64,000 nucleotides of DNA from Kineobactrum salinum (GTDB lineage Bacteria; Pseudomonadota; Gammaproteobacteria; Pseudomonadales; Halieaceae). Below, one piece after another: positions 25,387-36,101 of this stretch. The stretch is from NCBI RefSeq assembly GCF_010669285.1, contig NZ_CP048711.1, forward strand, positions 124,001 to 188,000. Direction: 5' to 3'. Position numbers and translations under genes: made by a program. The notes beneath the pieces are model-generated. The model had not been told where the DNA came from, did not search any database, and saw only the letters and a list, made by a program, of their open reading frames with translations. Numbering within the stretch: position 1 is the stretch's first letter; each line of letters opens with the position of its first letter.

Positions 25387-27261
25387 CTAGAAATGAATGG
25401 ACGGTGTACTTGTGCCGCTCGCGTCGTCCTGCAGGCCGGCGCGGCTGCGCCGCACCCAGCGATCTATGCTGCGGTCCATGACATCCAGCGGTACATAACC
25501 GTTTGCCAGTACCGCCTGGTGAAAGGCGCGCAGATCAAAGCGATTACCCAGAGCGTCACGCGCACGCTCCCTGGCCTCGAGAATACGGCGCATGCCGATC
25601 TTGAACGAGGTGGCCTGACCGGGGACGGCGATATAGCGATCCACCGCGCGCACATTGGCCATGTGGGGACTGGGTGTCGTGTCGTCCAGATAGCGGATGG
25701 CCTCGTCCCTGGACCAGCGTTTGGCGTGCAGCCCGGTATCCACCACCAGCCGGCAGGCGCGCCACAGTTCTGCCGCCAGGCGGCCGAAATCGGAATACAC
25801 ATCCTGGTAGAAACCGATGTCATGCGCCAACTGTTCCGCATACAGAGCCCAACCCTCCACAAAGGCACTGTTGAGCCACCAGACATTCTGCTGGCGTAGC
25901 GCCGGGATGGCCGGGTCCGCACTGATGGCCGAGATTTGCAGATGATGCCCGGGCACAGTTTCGTGATACACCAGGGCCTCCAGGTCATAGGTGGCCACCG
26001 TGGCCATATCATGCAGGTTCAGGTAGAAGCGCGCCGCTCGTCCCGCAGCGCCCGCCTCGTAGAATGCTCCCGGCGCAGACTGCTCCCGGTACTCCTCGAA
26101 GCGCCGTATCTCAAGCGCTTGCCGGGGCGGCTCGAATACCAGCTCCGGCAGGCGCTCCGCCATCGCCTGATACAGCTCACGGGCCCGCGCCAGCAGTTGC
26201 ACCCGGCCCTGGGCGTCGTTGGCCAGATAGAACTGCGGCGAGCTGCGCATGAACTCGAAGAATTCGGGCAACTCGCCGTCGAATTCCACTGTCCGCATGA
26301 TGGTCTGCATCGCCGCGTGGATCCGCGTCACCTCCGCCAGGCCATAGGCATGGATCTCGTCCGCGCTCAGCTCCGTCGTGGTGAACTGGCGCAGCAGAAA
26401 TGCGTAGAACGCATCGCCCTCCGGCATCTGCCAGACACCGCCGTCGTGACCTGCGCTGAGTTGATGCTCCTCGAGGGTATCAATCAGGGAACGGTAAGCC
26501 TGCCGGTAAGGGCCCAACAGGGCGCTGCGGATGCGCTGTAGATACTGTCGCATCACTGTCGTGTCCAGTTCGCCCTGCTGCAACCGTTCCCGGACAGAGG
26601 ACCAGACGGGATTGTCACCCCGCTCGTCGAAGGGTGCGCCACTGATCACCTGGCGGGCGCCCTCGATCAGCCGGGGATACAGACTGGCCGGAAGGCCGCC
26701 GGCGCTGTCGCGCTGTCTTTCCAGCTGCGCCTCCAGCTGGGCCAACAAGCGGGGTACGGCCGCCAGATCCCGCAACAGCGCATCCAGATCTGCAGTCGAA
26801 TCCACCGGCCCGCCCCGGGCCAGCCGGCCCGGGATCTCGAGGTGTGTACCCACAATCTGGTTGACGGGAAATAGATGGCTGCGCCAGTGATGCCGCTCCA
26901 GCAACAACTCCAACTCATAGACCAGGGCATCGTATTGCGTTCTTGCACCCGGGCCCAATGCCGCCGGCTCAAAATCCTCGCGCAGTGCCGCCAGTTGCCG
27001 CCTGACCACCGCGATGTCAGCCTCCTCGGCAGCAGCTGACAGATCGGGCCAGCCACTTCCAGCCGGCATTGCCGCTGCACCGCCCGCCAGTTCAGGCCGG
27101 TTGGCCTGCCGGTACTGGTGGACGCCGGCCATGAATTCAGCCAGCCGCGCCTCCGGGGATGACGGCTCAGCTCTAGCAGGATTGCCGCTGGCCACCGTCA
27201 GCAGCAGGACCAGCGTCAGTCCGCGAATGGCAGCGGGCAGCGTGTGCTGCAAACCCATCAT
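25387..27261 (-). CDS. DUF885-family secreted protein (putative metallo-carboxypeptidase)
   Basis: 624 residues with an N-terminal signal peptide (LVLLLTVASGNPARA). The DUF885 signature LVYHETVPGHHLQ supplies an HE...HH metal-site motif, and YAEQLAHDIGFY continues the family core. DUF885 proteins resemble metallopeptidases, but few have known substrates. The start lies 2 bases after the stop of the TonB receptor, so the two are co-expressed, suggesting uptake plus processing of a peptide-like substrate. Two further DUF885 genes lie at 33090 and 54013. Confidence 0.9.
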   Translation of the reverse strand: MMGLQHTLPAAIRGLTLVLLLTVASGNPARAEPSSPEARLAEFMAGVHQYRQANRPELAGGAAAMPAGSGWPDLSAAAEEADIAVVRRQLAALREDFEPAALGPGARTQYDALVYELELLLERHHWRSHLFPVNQIVGTHLEIPGRLARGGPVDSTADLDALLRDLAAVPRLLAQLEAQLERQRDSAGGLPASLYPRLIEGARQVISGAPFDERGDNPVWSSVRERLQQGELDTTVMRQYLQRIRSALLGPYRQAYRSLIDTLEEHQLSAGHDGGVWQMPEGDAFYAFLLRQFTTTELSADEIHAYGLAEVTRIHAAMQTIMRTVEFDGELPEFFEFMRSSPQFYLANDAQGRVQLLARARELYQAMAERLPELVFEPPRQALEIRRFEEYREQSAPGAFYEAGAAGRAARFYLNLHDMATVATYDLEALVYHETVPGHHLQISAISADPAIPALRQQNVWWLNSAFVEGWALYAEQLAHDIGFYQDVYSDFGRLAAELWRACRLVVDTGLHAKRWSRDEAIRYLDDTTPSPHMANVRAVDRYIAVPGQATSFKIGMRRILEARERARDALGNRFDLRAFHQAVLANGYVPLDVMDRSIDRWVRRSRAGLQDDASGTSTPSIHF

Positions 27262-27263
27262 TT

Positions 27264-29525
27264 CTACAGGGTCCGCATTGTTATGCGCACGCCCCAGGTC
27301 TGATACGAGGGCTGCACATGCAGGCCGCCCAGGAAGGCTTTCTGGTAGGCGTTGGTGTAGTATTCCTCATCAAACAGATTTTCCACATAGGCAGTGACGC
27401 TGAAGCGGTCAGTCTCGACGCCGGCACGCAGGTTGAAGTGATCGTAGCTGGGTACGCGGAACGGGAAACCTTCATCCTGGCGCACCAGTGAGACCAGATC
27501 GGGCAGGATTTCATCGCGGTGGAACCACTCCAGCCTGACGAAGCTGTCGTAGCGCTCGGCGAAGGTAAAACGGTACTCGGCATCGCCGCTGAAAGTCCAT
27601 TCAGGCGCATTCGGCATGGCCTGGCCGCTGAGGTCGTACAGTTCGCCATCAATGAAGGCGTTGGTAAAATCATCAAACTCCGCATCGACGTAGCCCGCGG
27701 AGAAGTTGACCACAAAATTCTCGGTCAGCACCGCGGAGACCTCAAGCTCGCCCCCCAGATTGCTGGCAGAAGCAGCATTCTGAATGCCGGAGTTGAAGAC
27801 AATTACGCCCTCATCATTGGTTTCAGCTACCGCGAAGGATGCCTGCAGATCATCCCATTCGAGATAGAATAGCGAGCCATTCAACCGCAGGCGATTGTCC
27901 ATCAACTGGGACTTGAAGCCCAATTCATAATTCCACAATTCTTCCGGGTCGAAATCACTCTCCTCGAAATCGGCGCCCAGCTGCACCCCGCCGGCCTTGA
28001 AACCCTTGGATACCGTGGCAAACAGATCCATGCTCTCGCCCAAAGCATAAGTCACCGACACTTTCGGGGAGAAATCGGTGAAGTCGGCTTTGTCTTCAAC
28101 AAATCCGTTGATGACACCAGAGGAAAGGTTGTACTGGGAGACCTCCACTTCATCCCTGGTATAGCGACCACCCAACACCAGGTCCAGACGGTCATTCAGA
28201 TGCCAGGTGAGTTCCCCGAAAACAGCAGCACTGGTGCTTTCGTTCTCACCCACGGTAGAGGTGATCTGGAAGTCCTCCGGCAAACCGAACAGGCCGCCTG
28301 CACCGGCAAAGGTCTGCTGAAAAATCTCGCCCTCATCCCTGCTGTAGATCACCCCGACCGTCCAGTCCAGACGCTCATTGCCGGCGGACTGCAGGCGGAA
28401 CTCCTGGCTGATCGACTCGCGGCTGATGGGCTTGTCCTCGTACACGAAATCCTGACTACTGCCGTCGATATCGCCTTGCAAAAAGGTATCGGACTCGATG
28501 TAGCCGGTGATGCCGACCAGGCTGAAGGCATCAAAATCGTATTCAAACTTGCCCGTATAGAGTTCCCATTTGGAGCCCACCTGCTGGGGCCGGTCGAAAT
28601 TGACGCGGTTGCGGTTATCGGGATAGAAACCCACCCCGTCCGGGTCCGCGACATTGCCGAACAGACTGGCAGCGAAGACGGACATCACACCGGAGGGTAC
28701 CCCTTCGCGCATGCCGACAACTTCATCCGATGTCGTCGCCATCAAGTCCACTGTAAGGCGGTCAGTCGGCGTGTAGCGCAGGCTGATGCGGCCGTATTCG
28801 TATTCGGAATCATTGCCGCCGCCGATCGGGTTGATGTTCTTGATGTGGCCATCGCTCTCGTAGTGCTTGTAGTTGGCCCGCACCGCCAGCACGTCATCGA
28901 TCAGCGGCATGTTGACCACGCCCTCGATGTCACGGGTGCCGTAGCGGCCCAGCTCGCCCGATATCTGGGCAAAAAAGTCATGCTCCGGCTTGACCGTGGA
29001 GATGTTGACCGCACCGCCGACCGCGTTGCGGCCAAAATAGGTTCCCTGCGGCCCTCGCAGCACTTCGATCCGCTCGAGGTCCATCACCCCGGGGTTGGCC
29101 GTCGCGCTGACTACATTGACGTCATCGAGATAGAACGCAAAGGTACTCGCCCGCACCAACGCTTCGGTCGTATCGAGCTGATTGGTGACGCCGCGGATGC
29201 TGAGTTCCTTGCGATCACGGGAACCACTGGAGATAAAGCTGACATTGGGTGTACGGGAAAAATAGCCCTCGATGCCCTTGAACATGTTGCGCTCAATGGA
29301 ATCGGCGGAGAATGCCGTGATGCTGACCGGTACATCCTGCAGGGACTCTTCGCGGCGACGGGAGGTCACCACCACTTCCTCGATTACCAACCGCTCCGCT
29401 GCCTGCTGGGCCTGTGCCGCGACCGACCACAATGCACTGGTGCCGGATACGATTATTGCGGGCACTACTGCGGCAGCGCCACCCAGGCTGCTCCAGATCA
29501 GTTTTCTTTGCCAGTTGTCGTTCAT
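27264..29525 (-). CDS. TonB-dependent outer-membrane receptor
   Basis: 753 residues from MNDNWQRK; the ATG at 29525 has GAGGA seven bases upstream, while the longer open frame lacks support. A signal peptide ends near AAQAQ, followed by a TonB box (IEEVVVTS), a plug domain (IEVLRGPQGTYFGRNAVGG) and a beta-barrel. It imports an unknown substrate and shares an operon with a secreted DUF885 protein. Like the receptor at 4227 it belongs to the large group of Gammaproteobacterial and sphingomonad-type receptors not restricted to iron. Confidence 0.93.
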   Translation of the reverse strand: MNDNWQRKLIWSSLGGAAAVVPAIIVSGTSALWSVAAQAQQAAERLVIEEVVVTSRRREESLQDVPVSITAFSADSIERNMFKGIEGYFSRTPNVSFISSGSRDRKELSIRGVTNQLDTTEALVRASTFAFYLDDVNVVSATANPGVMDLERIEVLRGPQGTYFGRNAVGGAVNISTVKPEHDFFAQISGELGRYGTRDIEGVVNMPLIDDVLAVRANYKHYESDGHIKNINPIGGGNDSEYEYGRISLRYTPTDRLTVDLMATTSDEVVGMREGVPSGVMSVFAASLFGNVADPDGVGFYPDNRNRVNFDRPQQVGSKWELYTGKFEYDFDAFSLVGITGYIESDTFLQGDIDGSSQDFVYEDKPISRESISQEFRLQSAGNERLDWTVGVIYSRDEGEIFQQTFAGAGGLFGLPEDFQITSTVGENESTSAAVFGELTWHLNDRLDLVLGGRYTRDEVEVSQYNLSSGVINGFVEDKADFTDFSPKVSVTYALGESMDLFATVSKGFKAGGVQLGADFEESDFDPEELWNYELGFKSQLMDNRLRLNGSLFYLEWDDLQASFAVAETNDEGVIVFNSGIQNAASASNLGGELEVSAVLTENFVVNFSAGYVDAEFDDFTNAFIDGELYDLSGQAMPNAPEWTFSGDAEYRFTFAERYDSFVRLEWFHRDEILPDLVSLVRQDEGFPFRVPSYDHFNLRAGVETDRFSVTAYVENLFDEEYYTNAYQKAFLGGLHVQPSYQTWGVRITMRTL

Positions 29526-29902
29526 GTTGGTTCCTCGTAAGAATTCTCCGGGCACTACCGGTGCTGATGTGATAAGGCAGATCCCTGGGTGTCCAGCTAC
29601 TGCGGTTTGTCCGCAGGCACGCAGTGGATAGTGGCTCCACGCTGACAAGGCCGCTCCATCCCGGTCTTCGGACACATGCAAACAGGCAGCTTGAAGCACG
29701 GAGGCCACTTGCGATACAAGTGACATTTTAAACAGCTATCACAAAGCAGTAGTAACCCGTTGTTGTTGCTTAAAACGCAACCCTCGCTTGCCGACTGGCG
29801 CAGCAGACTTGTACAGGTACGGGGAGCGGGAATGGGGATTTGAGACGGGGCAGCCCGCAAGGATGAATTCGACGGCGTGGCAGTCTGATCCGGCCGCGGC
29901 CG
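29526..29902. other. Intergenic region before the TonB receptor
   Basis: 377 bases without a supported gene. The stretch 29720-29780 is AT-rich compared with its surroundings and is the likely promoter zone of the receptor-DUF885 operon, but I could not fix a -35/-10 pair or an operator. No convincing terminator for the serine dehydratase gene was found. Confidence 0.5.
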
Positions 29903-31306
29903 TCAGCACTCGATAATGCTGACGGGGACCTCCAGGACATTGACGGCGAGACCGCCTCTTGAGGTTTCCTTGTATTTATCCTGCATGTCGCGACCGGTAT
30001 CGCGCATGGTCTTGATCACCTGGTCCAGCGATACATAGTGCTCTCCACTGCCACGCAGGGCCATCCGCGCCGCGCTGATGGCCTTGATGGCGCCCATCGC
30101 GTTGCGCTCGATGCAGGGGACCTGCACCAGACCACCGATCGGGTCACAGGTCAGTCCCAGGTTGTGTTCCATCGCAATTTCGGCCGCATTCTCAACCTGG
30201 CCCGGTGTGCCGCCCAGGGCGTCGGCCAGTGCGCCGGCCGCCATCGAGCAGGCAGAGCCGACTTCGCCCTGGCAGCCCACTTCGGCACCGGAGATTGAGG
30301 CGTTGATCTTGTACAGGATGCCGATCGCCGCCGCAGTGAGCAGGAAGCGGCTCACGTCGTCTTCGCCAGCCCCCTTGCAGTGCTTGAGATAGTACTTCAA
30401 CACTGCCGGAATGATGCCGGCGGCGCCATTGGTGGGAGCGGTAACAATGCGTCCGCCAATGGCATTCTCCTCATTGACGGCCAGCGCGTACAGGGTCACC
30501 CAGTCCAGCGTGGCCATCGAGTCATCGCCGAAACCGCCGGCATTGGCCTTCAGCTGCTGGTACAGCGGCGCGGCGCGGCGCCTCACCTTAAGTCCCCCCG
30601 GCAGTATCCCTTCGGCCCGGCAGCCACGCTCTATACTGGCGTCCATCACGTGCCACAGATGCAGCAGGCCGTTGCGGATTTCGTCTTCGCTGCGCCAGGC
30701 TTTTTCGTTCTCCAGCATCAGGGCGCTGATGGACAGACCGTGGTCCCGGCATTGCTGCAGCAACTGGGCGGCGCTGTTGAACGGGTATGGCAGCTCGGTG
30801 GGATCGTCGACCAGCACATCCCCGCCTTCGGCAACGGCCTCGGAGATCACGAAACCACCACCCACCGAGTAATAGACCCGCTGCTGCAGCAGTTCGCCGC
30901 CGTCGTCCCAGACCCTGAAACGCATCCCATTGGAGTGATAGGGCAAGGTTTCGCTGCGGTGCATGATCAGGTCATCGCGGTAATTGAAATCGATTTCCCG
31001 GCTGGCCAGCAGATTCAGGCGACCGCTTTCACGCACTGCCGCCACCCGCCCGGCAATGTCTTCCACCACTACCTGCTCAGGGGTTTCCCCCTCCAGCCCC
31101 AGGATTATCGCCTTGGGCGAGCCGTGGCCGGCGCCGGTCGCGCCCAGCGAGCCGAAAAGCTCGGCAGTCACCCTTGTGCAGCGCTGCAGTAATTCACTGT
31201 CGCGCAAACCCACTGCAAACTGGCGCGCGGCATTCATCGGCCCCACCGTATGCGAACTGGATGGGCCGATCCCGATCTTGAACAGGTCGAATGTGCTGAT
31301 GGCCAC
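29903..31306 (-). CDS. sdaA: L-serine dehydratase (single-chain, iron-sulphur)
   Basis: 467 residues from a GTG at 31306 ([19 protein letters not shown]), the normal N-terminus and length of bacterial SdaA; the frame is open to 31744 but that overlaps gltX. The Cys residues that bind the [4Fe-4S] cluster are in [15 protein letters not shown] and [12 protein letters not shown]. It deaminates L-serine to pyruvate and ammonia. An upstream ATG at 31342 is an alternative. It follows gltX by 101 bases. Confidence 0.94.
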   Translation of the reverse strand: MAISTFDLFKIGIGPSSSHTVGPMNAARQFAVGLRDSELLQRCTRVTAELFGSLGATGAGHGSPKAIILGLEGETPEQVVVEDIAGRVAAVRESGRLNLLASREIDFNYRDDLIMHRSETLPYHSNGMRFRVWDDGGELLQQRVYYSVGGGFVISEAVAEGGDVLVDDPTELPYPFNSAAQLLQQCRDHGLSISALMLENEKAWRSEDEIRNGLLHLWHVMDASIERGCRAEGILPGGLKVRRRAAPLYQQLKANAGGFGDDSMATLDWVTLYALAVNEENAIGGRIVTAPTNGAAGIIPAVLKYYLKHCKGAGEDDVSRFLLTAAAIGILYKINASISGAEVGCQGEVGSACSMAAGALADALGGTPGQVENAAEIAMEHNLGLTCDPIGGLVQVPCIERNAMGAIKAISAARMALRGSGEHYVSLDQVIKTMRDTGRDMQDKYKETSRGGLAVNVLEVPVSIIEC

Positions 31307-31407
31307 GTTTGGTTTCCGCCTGGCTGTGACTGTTCCTGTCATTGTAGGCCGTGCGCGCGACAATAGCATCCTCGTCCATGGCCGCGCGCTTCGTGCCGGT
31401 ATCGGCC

Positions 31408-32952
31408 TCAGGAGGCTGCCGGACCTCCGGCCGGACTGCTGTTGGCCTCGCCGCGATCGTCCAACCCGTCCGCCAGTTGTTCGTATCTTTTCTCCAGCCG
31501 CTTCAGCGCCTTTTTCGATACCCCGCCCAGTACCTCGATAGCGTGGCGCAGCCGGGCCCGGCTCATGTCGGGGCCCAGCAAAGCCATGGAATCCACCACC
31601 GAAAAGGATGCGCTGGTACCGGCGATCGCGACGAACAATGGAGCCAGGAAATCCTTGACCTTGATGCCGAGGGCGTCGGCCAGGCCCTTCAGTGCCAGCC
31701 AGACAGAATCGCGGTTCCACTCCACCAGCGCCTCCAGGCGCCACAGCGCAAACTGCAGGTGGGCCACGGTGTCTTCGCGCTCCGTCTTGAGTCCGGCGAA
31801 AGAGGCCTCACTGATGGGCAGGGTGCCCGAGACCAGGAACGCTGCCAACGGTGCAAAATCACTCAGCGTCTCCATGCGCTTCTGGGCATGGGGCAGAACC
31901 CGGGCCAGATTTTCAGCGTTGTAGGCCCAGTCGATCAGGCGCCGGGCCAGTTGCTCCTCGCTCAGGTCTTCGCGGATCCAGAGGCCATTGAGCCAGCGCA
32001 GTTTTTCGACATCGAAGATCGGACCACCCAGCGATACCCGCTGGATATCGAAATTGTCCCGCATCTGCTGCAGGCTGAACTTCTCGCTCTCATCCGGCAT
32101 GGACCAGCCCATGCGCCCCAGATAGTTGAGCAGCGCCTCCGGCAGAAAGCCCATACGCTGATAATAGAGGATACTGGTGGGATTCTTGCGCTTGCTGAGC
32201 TTGGATTTGTCCGGATTACGCAGCAACGGCAGATGGCACAGTACTGGCATGTCCCAGCCAAAATACTCGTACAGCAGCTTGTGCTTGGGCGCCGAATTGA
32301 TCCATTCCTCGCCGCGCAGCACATGGGTTATGCCCATCAGGTGGTCGTCCACCACATTGGCCAGGTGGTAGGTGGGCATGCCGTCGGATTTCAGCAGAAT
32401 CTGCGCATCCACCATGCTCCAGTCCAGCTCTATGGTGCCGCGCAGCATATCCTCGATGACGCAGCTGCCCGCCTCGTCCGGCACCCGCATCCGTATCACG
32501 TGGGGCATGCCGGCGGCCTCGCGCCGCGCCACTTCGTCGTCCGGCAGCACCAGGTCGGCCGGTTTCAGTGCGCTGCTGTCGCCCGCGACACGACGGGCCT
32601 CGCGCAATGCCGCCAGTTCTTCCGGCGTGCGGTAGCACAGGAAAGCCTTGTCTGCCGCCACTAACTGCATGGCATGCTCACGGTACAGCGCCATGCGCTC
32701 GCTCTGACGGTAGGGACCGTGGGGGCCGCCAGTGTCGGGGCCCTCGTCCCACTCCAGACCCAGCCAGCGCAACGAATCCAGGATGGCCTGTTCCGAGGCG
32801 GGAGTACTGCGTTGCTGGTCTGTATCCTCGATACGCAGCAGGAACTGGCCGCCGTGAGCCCGCGCAAAGCAGAAATTGAACAGGGCGATATAGGCGGTGC
32901 CCACGTGTGGGTCGCCAGTGGGCGATGGCGCAATACGGGTGCGAACAGTCAT
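31408..32952 (-). CDS. gltX: Glutamate-tRNA ligase
   Basis: 514 residues of a class I aminoacyl-tRNA synthetase. The HIGH-type motif reads [11 protein letters not shown] at residues 10-20 and KMSKS reads [17 protein letters not shown] matches the glutamyl branch. It charges tRNA-Glu (a discriminating or non-discriminating mode cannot be told here). A short Ser/Gly/Ala-rich tail extends past the usual end. Confidence 0.96.
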   Translation of the reverse strand: MTVRTRIAPSPTGDPHVGTAYIALFNFCFARAHGGQFLLRIEDTDQQRSTPASEQAILDSLRWLGLEWDEGPDTGGPHGPYRQSERMALYREHAMQLVAADKAFLCYRTPEELAALREARRVAGDSSALKPADLVLPDDEVARREAAGMPHVIRMRVPDEAGSCVIEDMLRGTIELDWSMVDAQILLKSDGMPTYHLANVVDDHLMGITHVLRGEEWINSAPKHKLLYEYFGWDMPVLCHLPLLRNPDKSKLSKRKNPTSILYYQRMGFLPEALLNYLGRMGWSMPDESEKFSLQQMRDNFDIQRVSLGGPIFDVEKLRWLNGLWIREDLSEEQLARRLIDWAYNAENLARVLPHAQKRMETLSDFAPLAAFLVSGTLPISEASFAGLKTEREDTVAHLQFALWRLEALVEWNRDSVWLALKGLADALGIKVKDFLAPLFVAIAGTSASFSVVDSMALLGPDMSRARLRHAIEVLGGVSKKALKRLEKRYEQLADGLDDRGEANSSPAGGPAAS

Positions 32953-33089
32953 GGTTATCCGGATAGTGGCTCTTGGGAGCGGTGATTATACGGACAACTG
33001 TTGCAACCCGGAACAGCCAGCCATTCGCTTTACAAGGGCCGGCATCGTGCTATGGTTCCGGTACGCAACTGTAATGGGAAGGCACCGCC

Positions 33090-34879
33090 GTGATCACGAT
33101 CAGAGCCATCGGAACCACCCTGCCGGCAACGCTGCTGGCTGCCCTGCTGTTTATTGGGGCCACTGTCAGCCTGCCCACGCAGGCGCAGGCGCAGGCGCAG
33201 GCGCAGGCGCAGGCGCAGGACAATAAGGCCTGGAACAGTTATGTCGAACAGTATATCGAAAGCTTTTTCGCTGCCCACCCGGCCTTCGCCGTGCAGAAGG
33301 GCCGCCATGAATACGATGGCCAGTTGCCGGACTGGAGCAAAGAGGGTATTGCCGCCGAGATCGAGCGGCTGAAACAACAGCGCGAAGAGGCGCGGGAGTT
33401 CGCCGACGAGGAGTTGTCCGCGCAGCAACGCTTTCAGCGCGACTACGTGCTGGCAGCCATCGACAGGCAATTATTCTGGCTGGAAGACGCCCAGTGGCCA
33501 TTTCGCAGCCCCGCATTCTATTTTGACTGGCTGTCGGACTCCATCGGCCCGAATGCCTATATCGCAATGGACTACGCCCCGCTGGAACAGCGCATGAAGG
33601 CCTATATCAAGTGGGCCAACAACATTCCGCGGGCCGTCACCCAGATTCGCGCCAACCTGCAGATGCCGATGGCCCGTACGGTGCTGCAATACGGTATCGA
33701 TTCCTTTGGCGGCTTCGCCAGCTACGTTCGGGACGACGTTCCGCAGGCCTTTGCCGGGGTTGATGACGAGGCCCTGCAGGCCGAGTTCAGCACCGCCAAC
33801 GACAAGGCAATAGCGGCCTTCGAGGCGCTGACCGCGCACCTGCGCGCCAACATGGCCAGTGCCACCGAGGACTACGCCCTGGGCCCCAAACTGTTCCAGA
33901 AAATGCTGTACGCCGCCGAACGGGTGGACACCCCGCTGGCACAGCTGGAGGAAATCGGGCGTGCCGACATGCGCCGTAATCAGGCCGCCCTGAAAGAGGC
34001 CTGCGCAGAATTTACCCCCGGCAAGAGCATCCGGGAATGTTTCGCCAGGATGGCCAACCGCAAACCCGAGGGGGTTCGGTGGCGGCAGCGCGGCGTCAGC
34101 TGGGGGAGCTCAAGGCTCATGTAATCGAGCAGGACCTGGTCAGCATTCCCGGCGAGGAGGAAGCGCGAGTACAGGAATCTCCGCCCTACGCCCGCTCCAA
34201 CTTTGCCTTTATCAACATACCCGGGCCCTATGAAGAGGGCCTGTCACCAATCTACAATATCTCCCCGCCCAATCCCGCCTGGCCCGAAGAGGTGCAGCGG
34301 GACTATATCGCGGGAGAGTCCGATCTGTTGTTTACCTCGGCCCACGAAGTCTGGCCCGGCCATTTCCTGAACTTCCTGCACGCCAACCGCGCCGAATTCA
34401 CTTTCGGCCGCGTATTTGTCTCCTACGCCTTCAGTGAAGGGTGGGCGCATTACACCGAGGAGTTGATGCTGGAGACCGGGCTGCGTGACGCGTCACCGGA
34501 AACCCGGGTGGGCCAGCTTAGCAACGCGCTGATGCGTAACGCCCGCTTTCTCTCCGCCATCGGCTTGCACACCGGCGGCATGAGTGTAGAGGAATCCGAG
34601 CGCCTTTTCACCGAGGAAGCCTACCAGGGCAAGGGCACCGCCCAGCAGCAGGCCAATCGGGGCACCTATGACCCGGCCTATCTCAATTACACGCTGGGCA
34701 AGCTGATGATCCGCCAGCTGCGTGACGACTGGGCGGCGAGCCGCGGCGGACGCGAGGCCTGGCGCGAATTCCACGATACCTTTCTGTCCTTCGGCGGCCC
34801 CGCAATTCCGCTGGTGCGCGGCGCCATGCTGGATCAGCCACCGCAGGCGGTATTCTATCGCCAGCAGGACAAGCGCTGA
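33090..34879 (+). CDS. DUF885-family secreted protein, frame broken once
   Basis: The first frame runs 33090 to a stop at 34124; the remainder continues in another frame to 34879. Adding one G to the five-G run at 34070-34074 joins them into a ~596-residue protein (PEGGSVAAARRQ across the join). It has a signal peptide whose cleavage region is a (QA)n stretch, and the family metal-site motif TSAHEVWPGHFLN; YAFSEGWAHYTEELM follows. Second of three DUF885 genes in the window. Intactness depends on the homopolymer length. Confidence 0.82.
33179..33219 (+). repeat. In-frame hexanucleotide repeat (GCAGGC)6
   Basis: Six perfect GCAGGC units plus five more bases encode alternating Gln-Ala at the signal peptide cleavage zone of the DUF885 protein. 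Because units are six bases, copy-number change would alter length in steps of two residues without breaking the frame. Confidence 0.9.
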
Positions 34880-34910
34880 TTGCGGTCGCCCCCCACGGGG
34901 TGAAAGCCCC

Positions 34911-35900
34911 TCAGACGCGCAGTGCTGCCAGTATTTCCAGCGCTGCGCGGCGTTTCTCCGGGTCATACAGGTCGATGGTAAACATCAGCTCATCCACCTC
35001 CACTGTAGCCAGCAGCGCATGCAGTTGGGCGGCAATCGTGGCGCCGCTGCCCAGCAACTGCAGGGCCAGGAAGTCCCGCACTGCAGCCTCTTCACCACTG
35101 CTCCACAAGGTCTCCATGCTGGCGACGGGCGGGCGCAGCCACAGGGGCTGACCGCGCAACAGCGCCAGAATGCGCTGTTGACTGGTAGTGGCCAGGTACT
35201 GCGCCTCCTCATCGCTGGCGGCGGGCACAGCGGGCAGCGCCAACATCGCCCAGGGTTCGTCGAGTTGGGCTGAGGGCTGAAACTGGCTGCGATACAGGGC
35301 CAGCGCCTGGCGATAGAGGCGCGGCGCAAAATGGCCGGCGAAGGCATAGGGCAAGCCCCGGGCTGCCGCCAATTCGGCACTGAACAGGCTGGAGCCCAGC
35401 AGCCAGACAGGCACCTCAGTTCCCGCGCCGGGGATGGCCCTGACCTGCTGGCCCGGGCGCATTGGCCCCAGCAGCCGCTGCAGTTGCGCAATTTCCTCCG
35501 GAAAAGCCTCGGCGCCCGGCCCCGCCCTGCGCAGCGCACGGCTTGTCACCGGGTCAGTACCCGGGGCGCGCCCCAGTCCCAGGTCAATGCGCCCCGGATA
35601 CAGGCTCTCCAGCGTACCGAACTGTTCGGCGATAACCAGAGGTGGGTGATTCGGCAGCATGATACCGCCCGAGCCCACCCGAATTGACTCCGTGCTACCG
35701 GCTATATGCCCTATCAGGACTGCAGTGGCAGAGCTGCTGATGCCCTCCATATTGTGGTGTTCAGCCAGCCAGAAGCGCCGATAGCCGAGCTCTTCCGCGC
35801 GGCGTGCGTAGGAGACGGTATTGGCCAGTGTCTGGCCGACGCTGTCGCCCTCGCGCACAGAGGCCAATTCCAGCAAAGAGAAAGGTTGGGACACGGGCAT
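34911..35900 (-). CDS. LLM-class flavin-dependent oxidoreductase (luciferase-like)
   Basis: 329 residues from [12 protein letters not shown], chosen because GGAG stands six bases before 35900. The TIM-barrel luciferase-like family is evident ([35 protein letters not shown]), closest to the YhbW-type group. These proteins use reduced FMN for monooxygenation or other redox steps; substrate unknown. It converges with the DUF885 gene and diverges from the iron transporter genes. Confidence 0.9.
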   Translation of the reverse strand: MPVSQPFSLLELASVREGDSVGQTLANTVSYARRAEELGYRRFWLAEHHNMEGISSSATAVLIGHIAGSTESIRVGSGGIMLPNHPPLVIAEQFGTLESLYPGRIDLGLGRAPGTDPVTSRALRRAGPGAEAFPEEIAQLQRLLGPMRPGQQVRAIPGAGTEVPVWLLGSSLFSAELAAARGLPYAFAGHFAPRLYRQALALYRSQFQPSAQLDEPWAMLALPAVPAASDEEAQYLATTSQQRILALLRGQPLWLRPPVASMETLWSSGEEAAVRDFLALQLLGSGATIAAQLHALLATVEVDELMFTIDLYDPEKRRAALEILAALRV

Positions 35901-36045
35901 CAGGTTCTCCGGTAACAATCAGGCTGTTGATCCGTCAAGCAGGCAGTGCCGCTCAAGGCATTTCCGCCTCGGCGGGGCGTCTACTATAGGCCAGTCGGAA
36001 CTGCTTACCAAAATTGAAGCCCTGTGGACTTGCTATCCGGCGAGC

Positions 36046-36077
36046 AAATGAGAATAATTAGCGTTATCAGCATTATC
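36046..36077. promoter_or_regulatory. Fur-box-like iron operator
   Basis: AAATGAGAATAATTAGCGTT with the following ATCAGCATTATC resembles overlapping Fur hexamer repeats (GATAAT-type). It lies 25-56 bases before the start of a ferric-iron binding protein gene, the expected place for iron-responsive repression. Confidence 0.75.
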
Positions 36078-36101
36078 TTCATCCAGGCCAGAGAGACCGT
36101 T

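Noticed and set aside
28200-29540. 446-codon open frame on the plus strand
   Set aside because: Antisense to the TonB receptor, which has a signal peptide, TonB box and plug; composition is that of a shadow frame.
34879-34911. Possible terminator hairpin between the DUF885 and LLM genes
   Set aside because: The GC-rich stem is short and has no T run on either strand.
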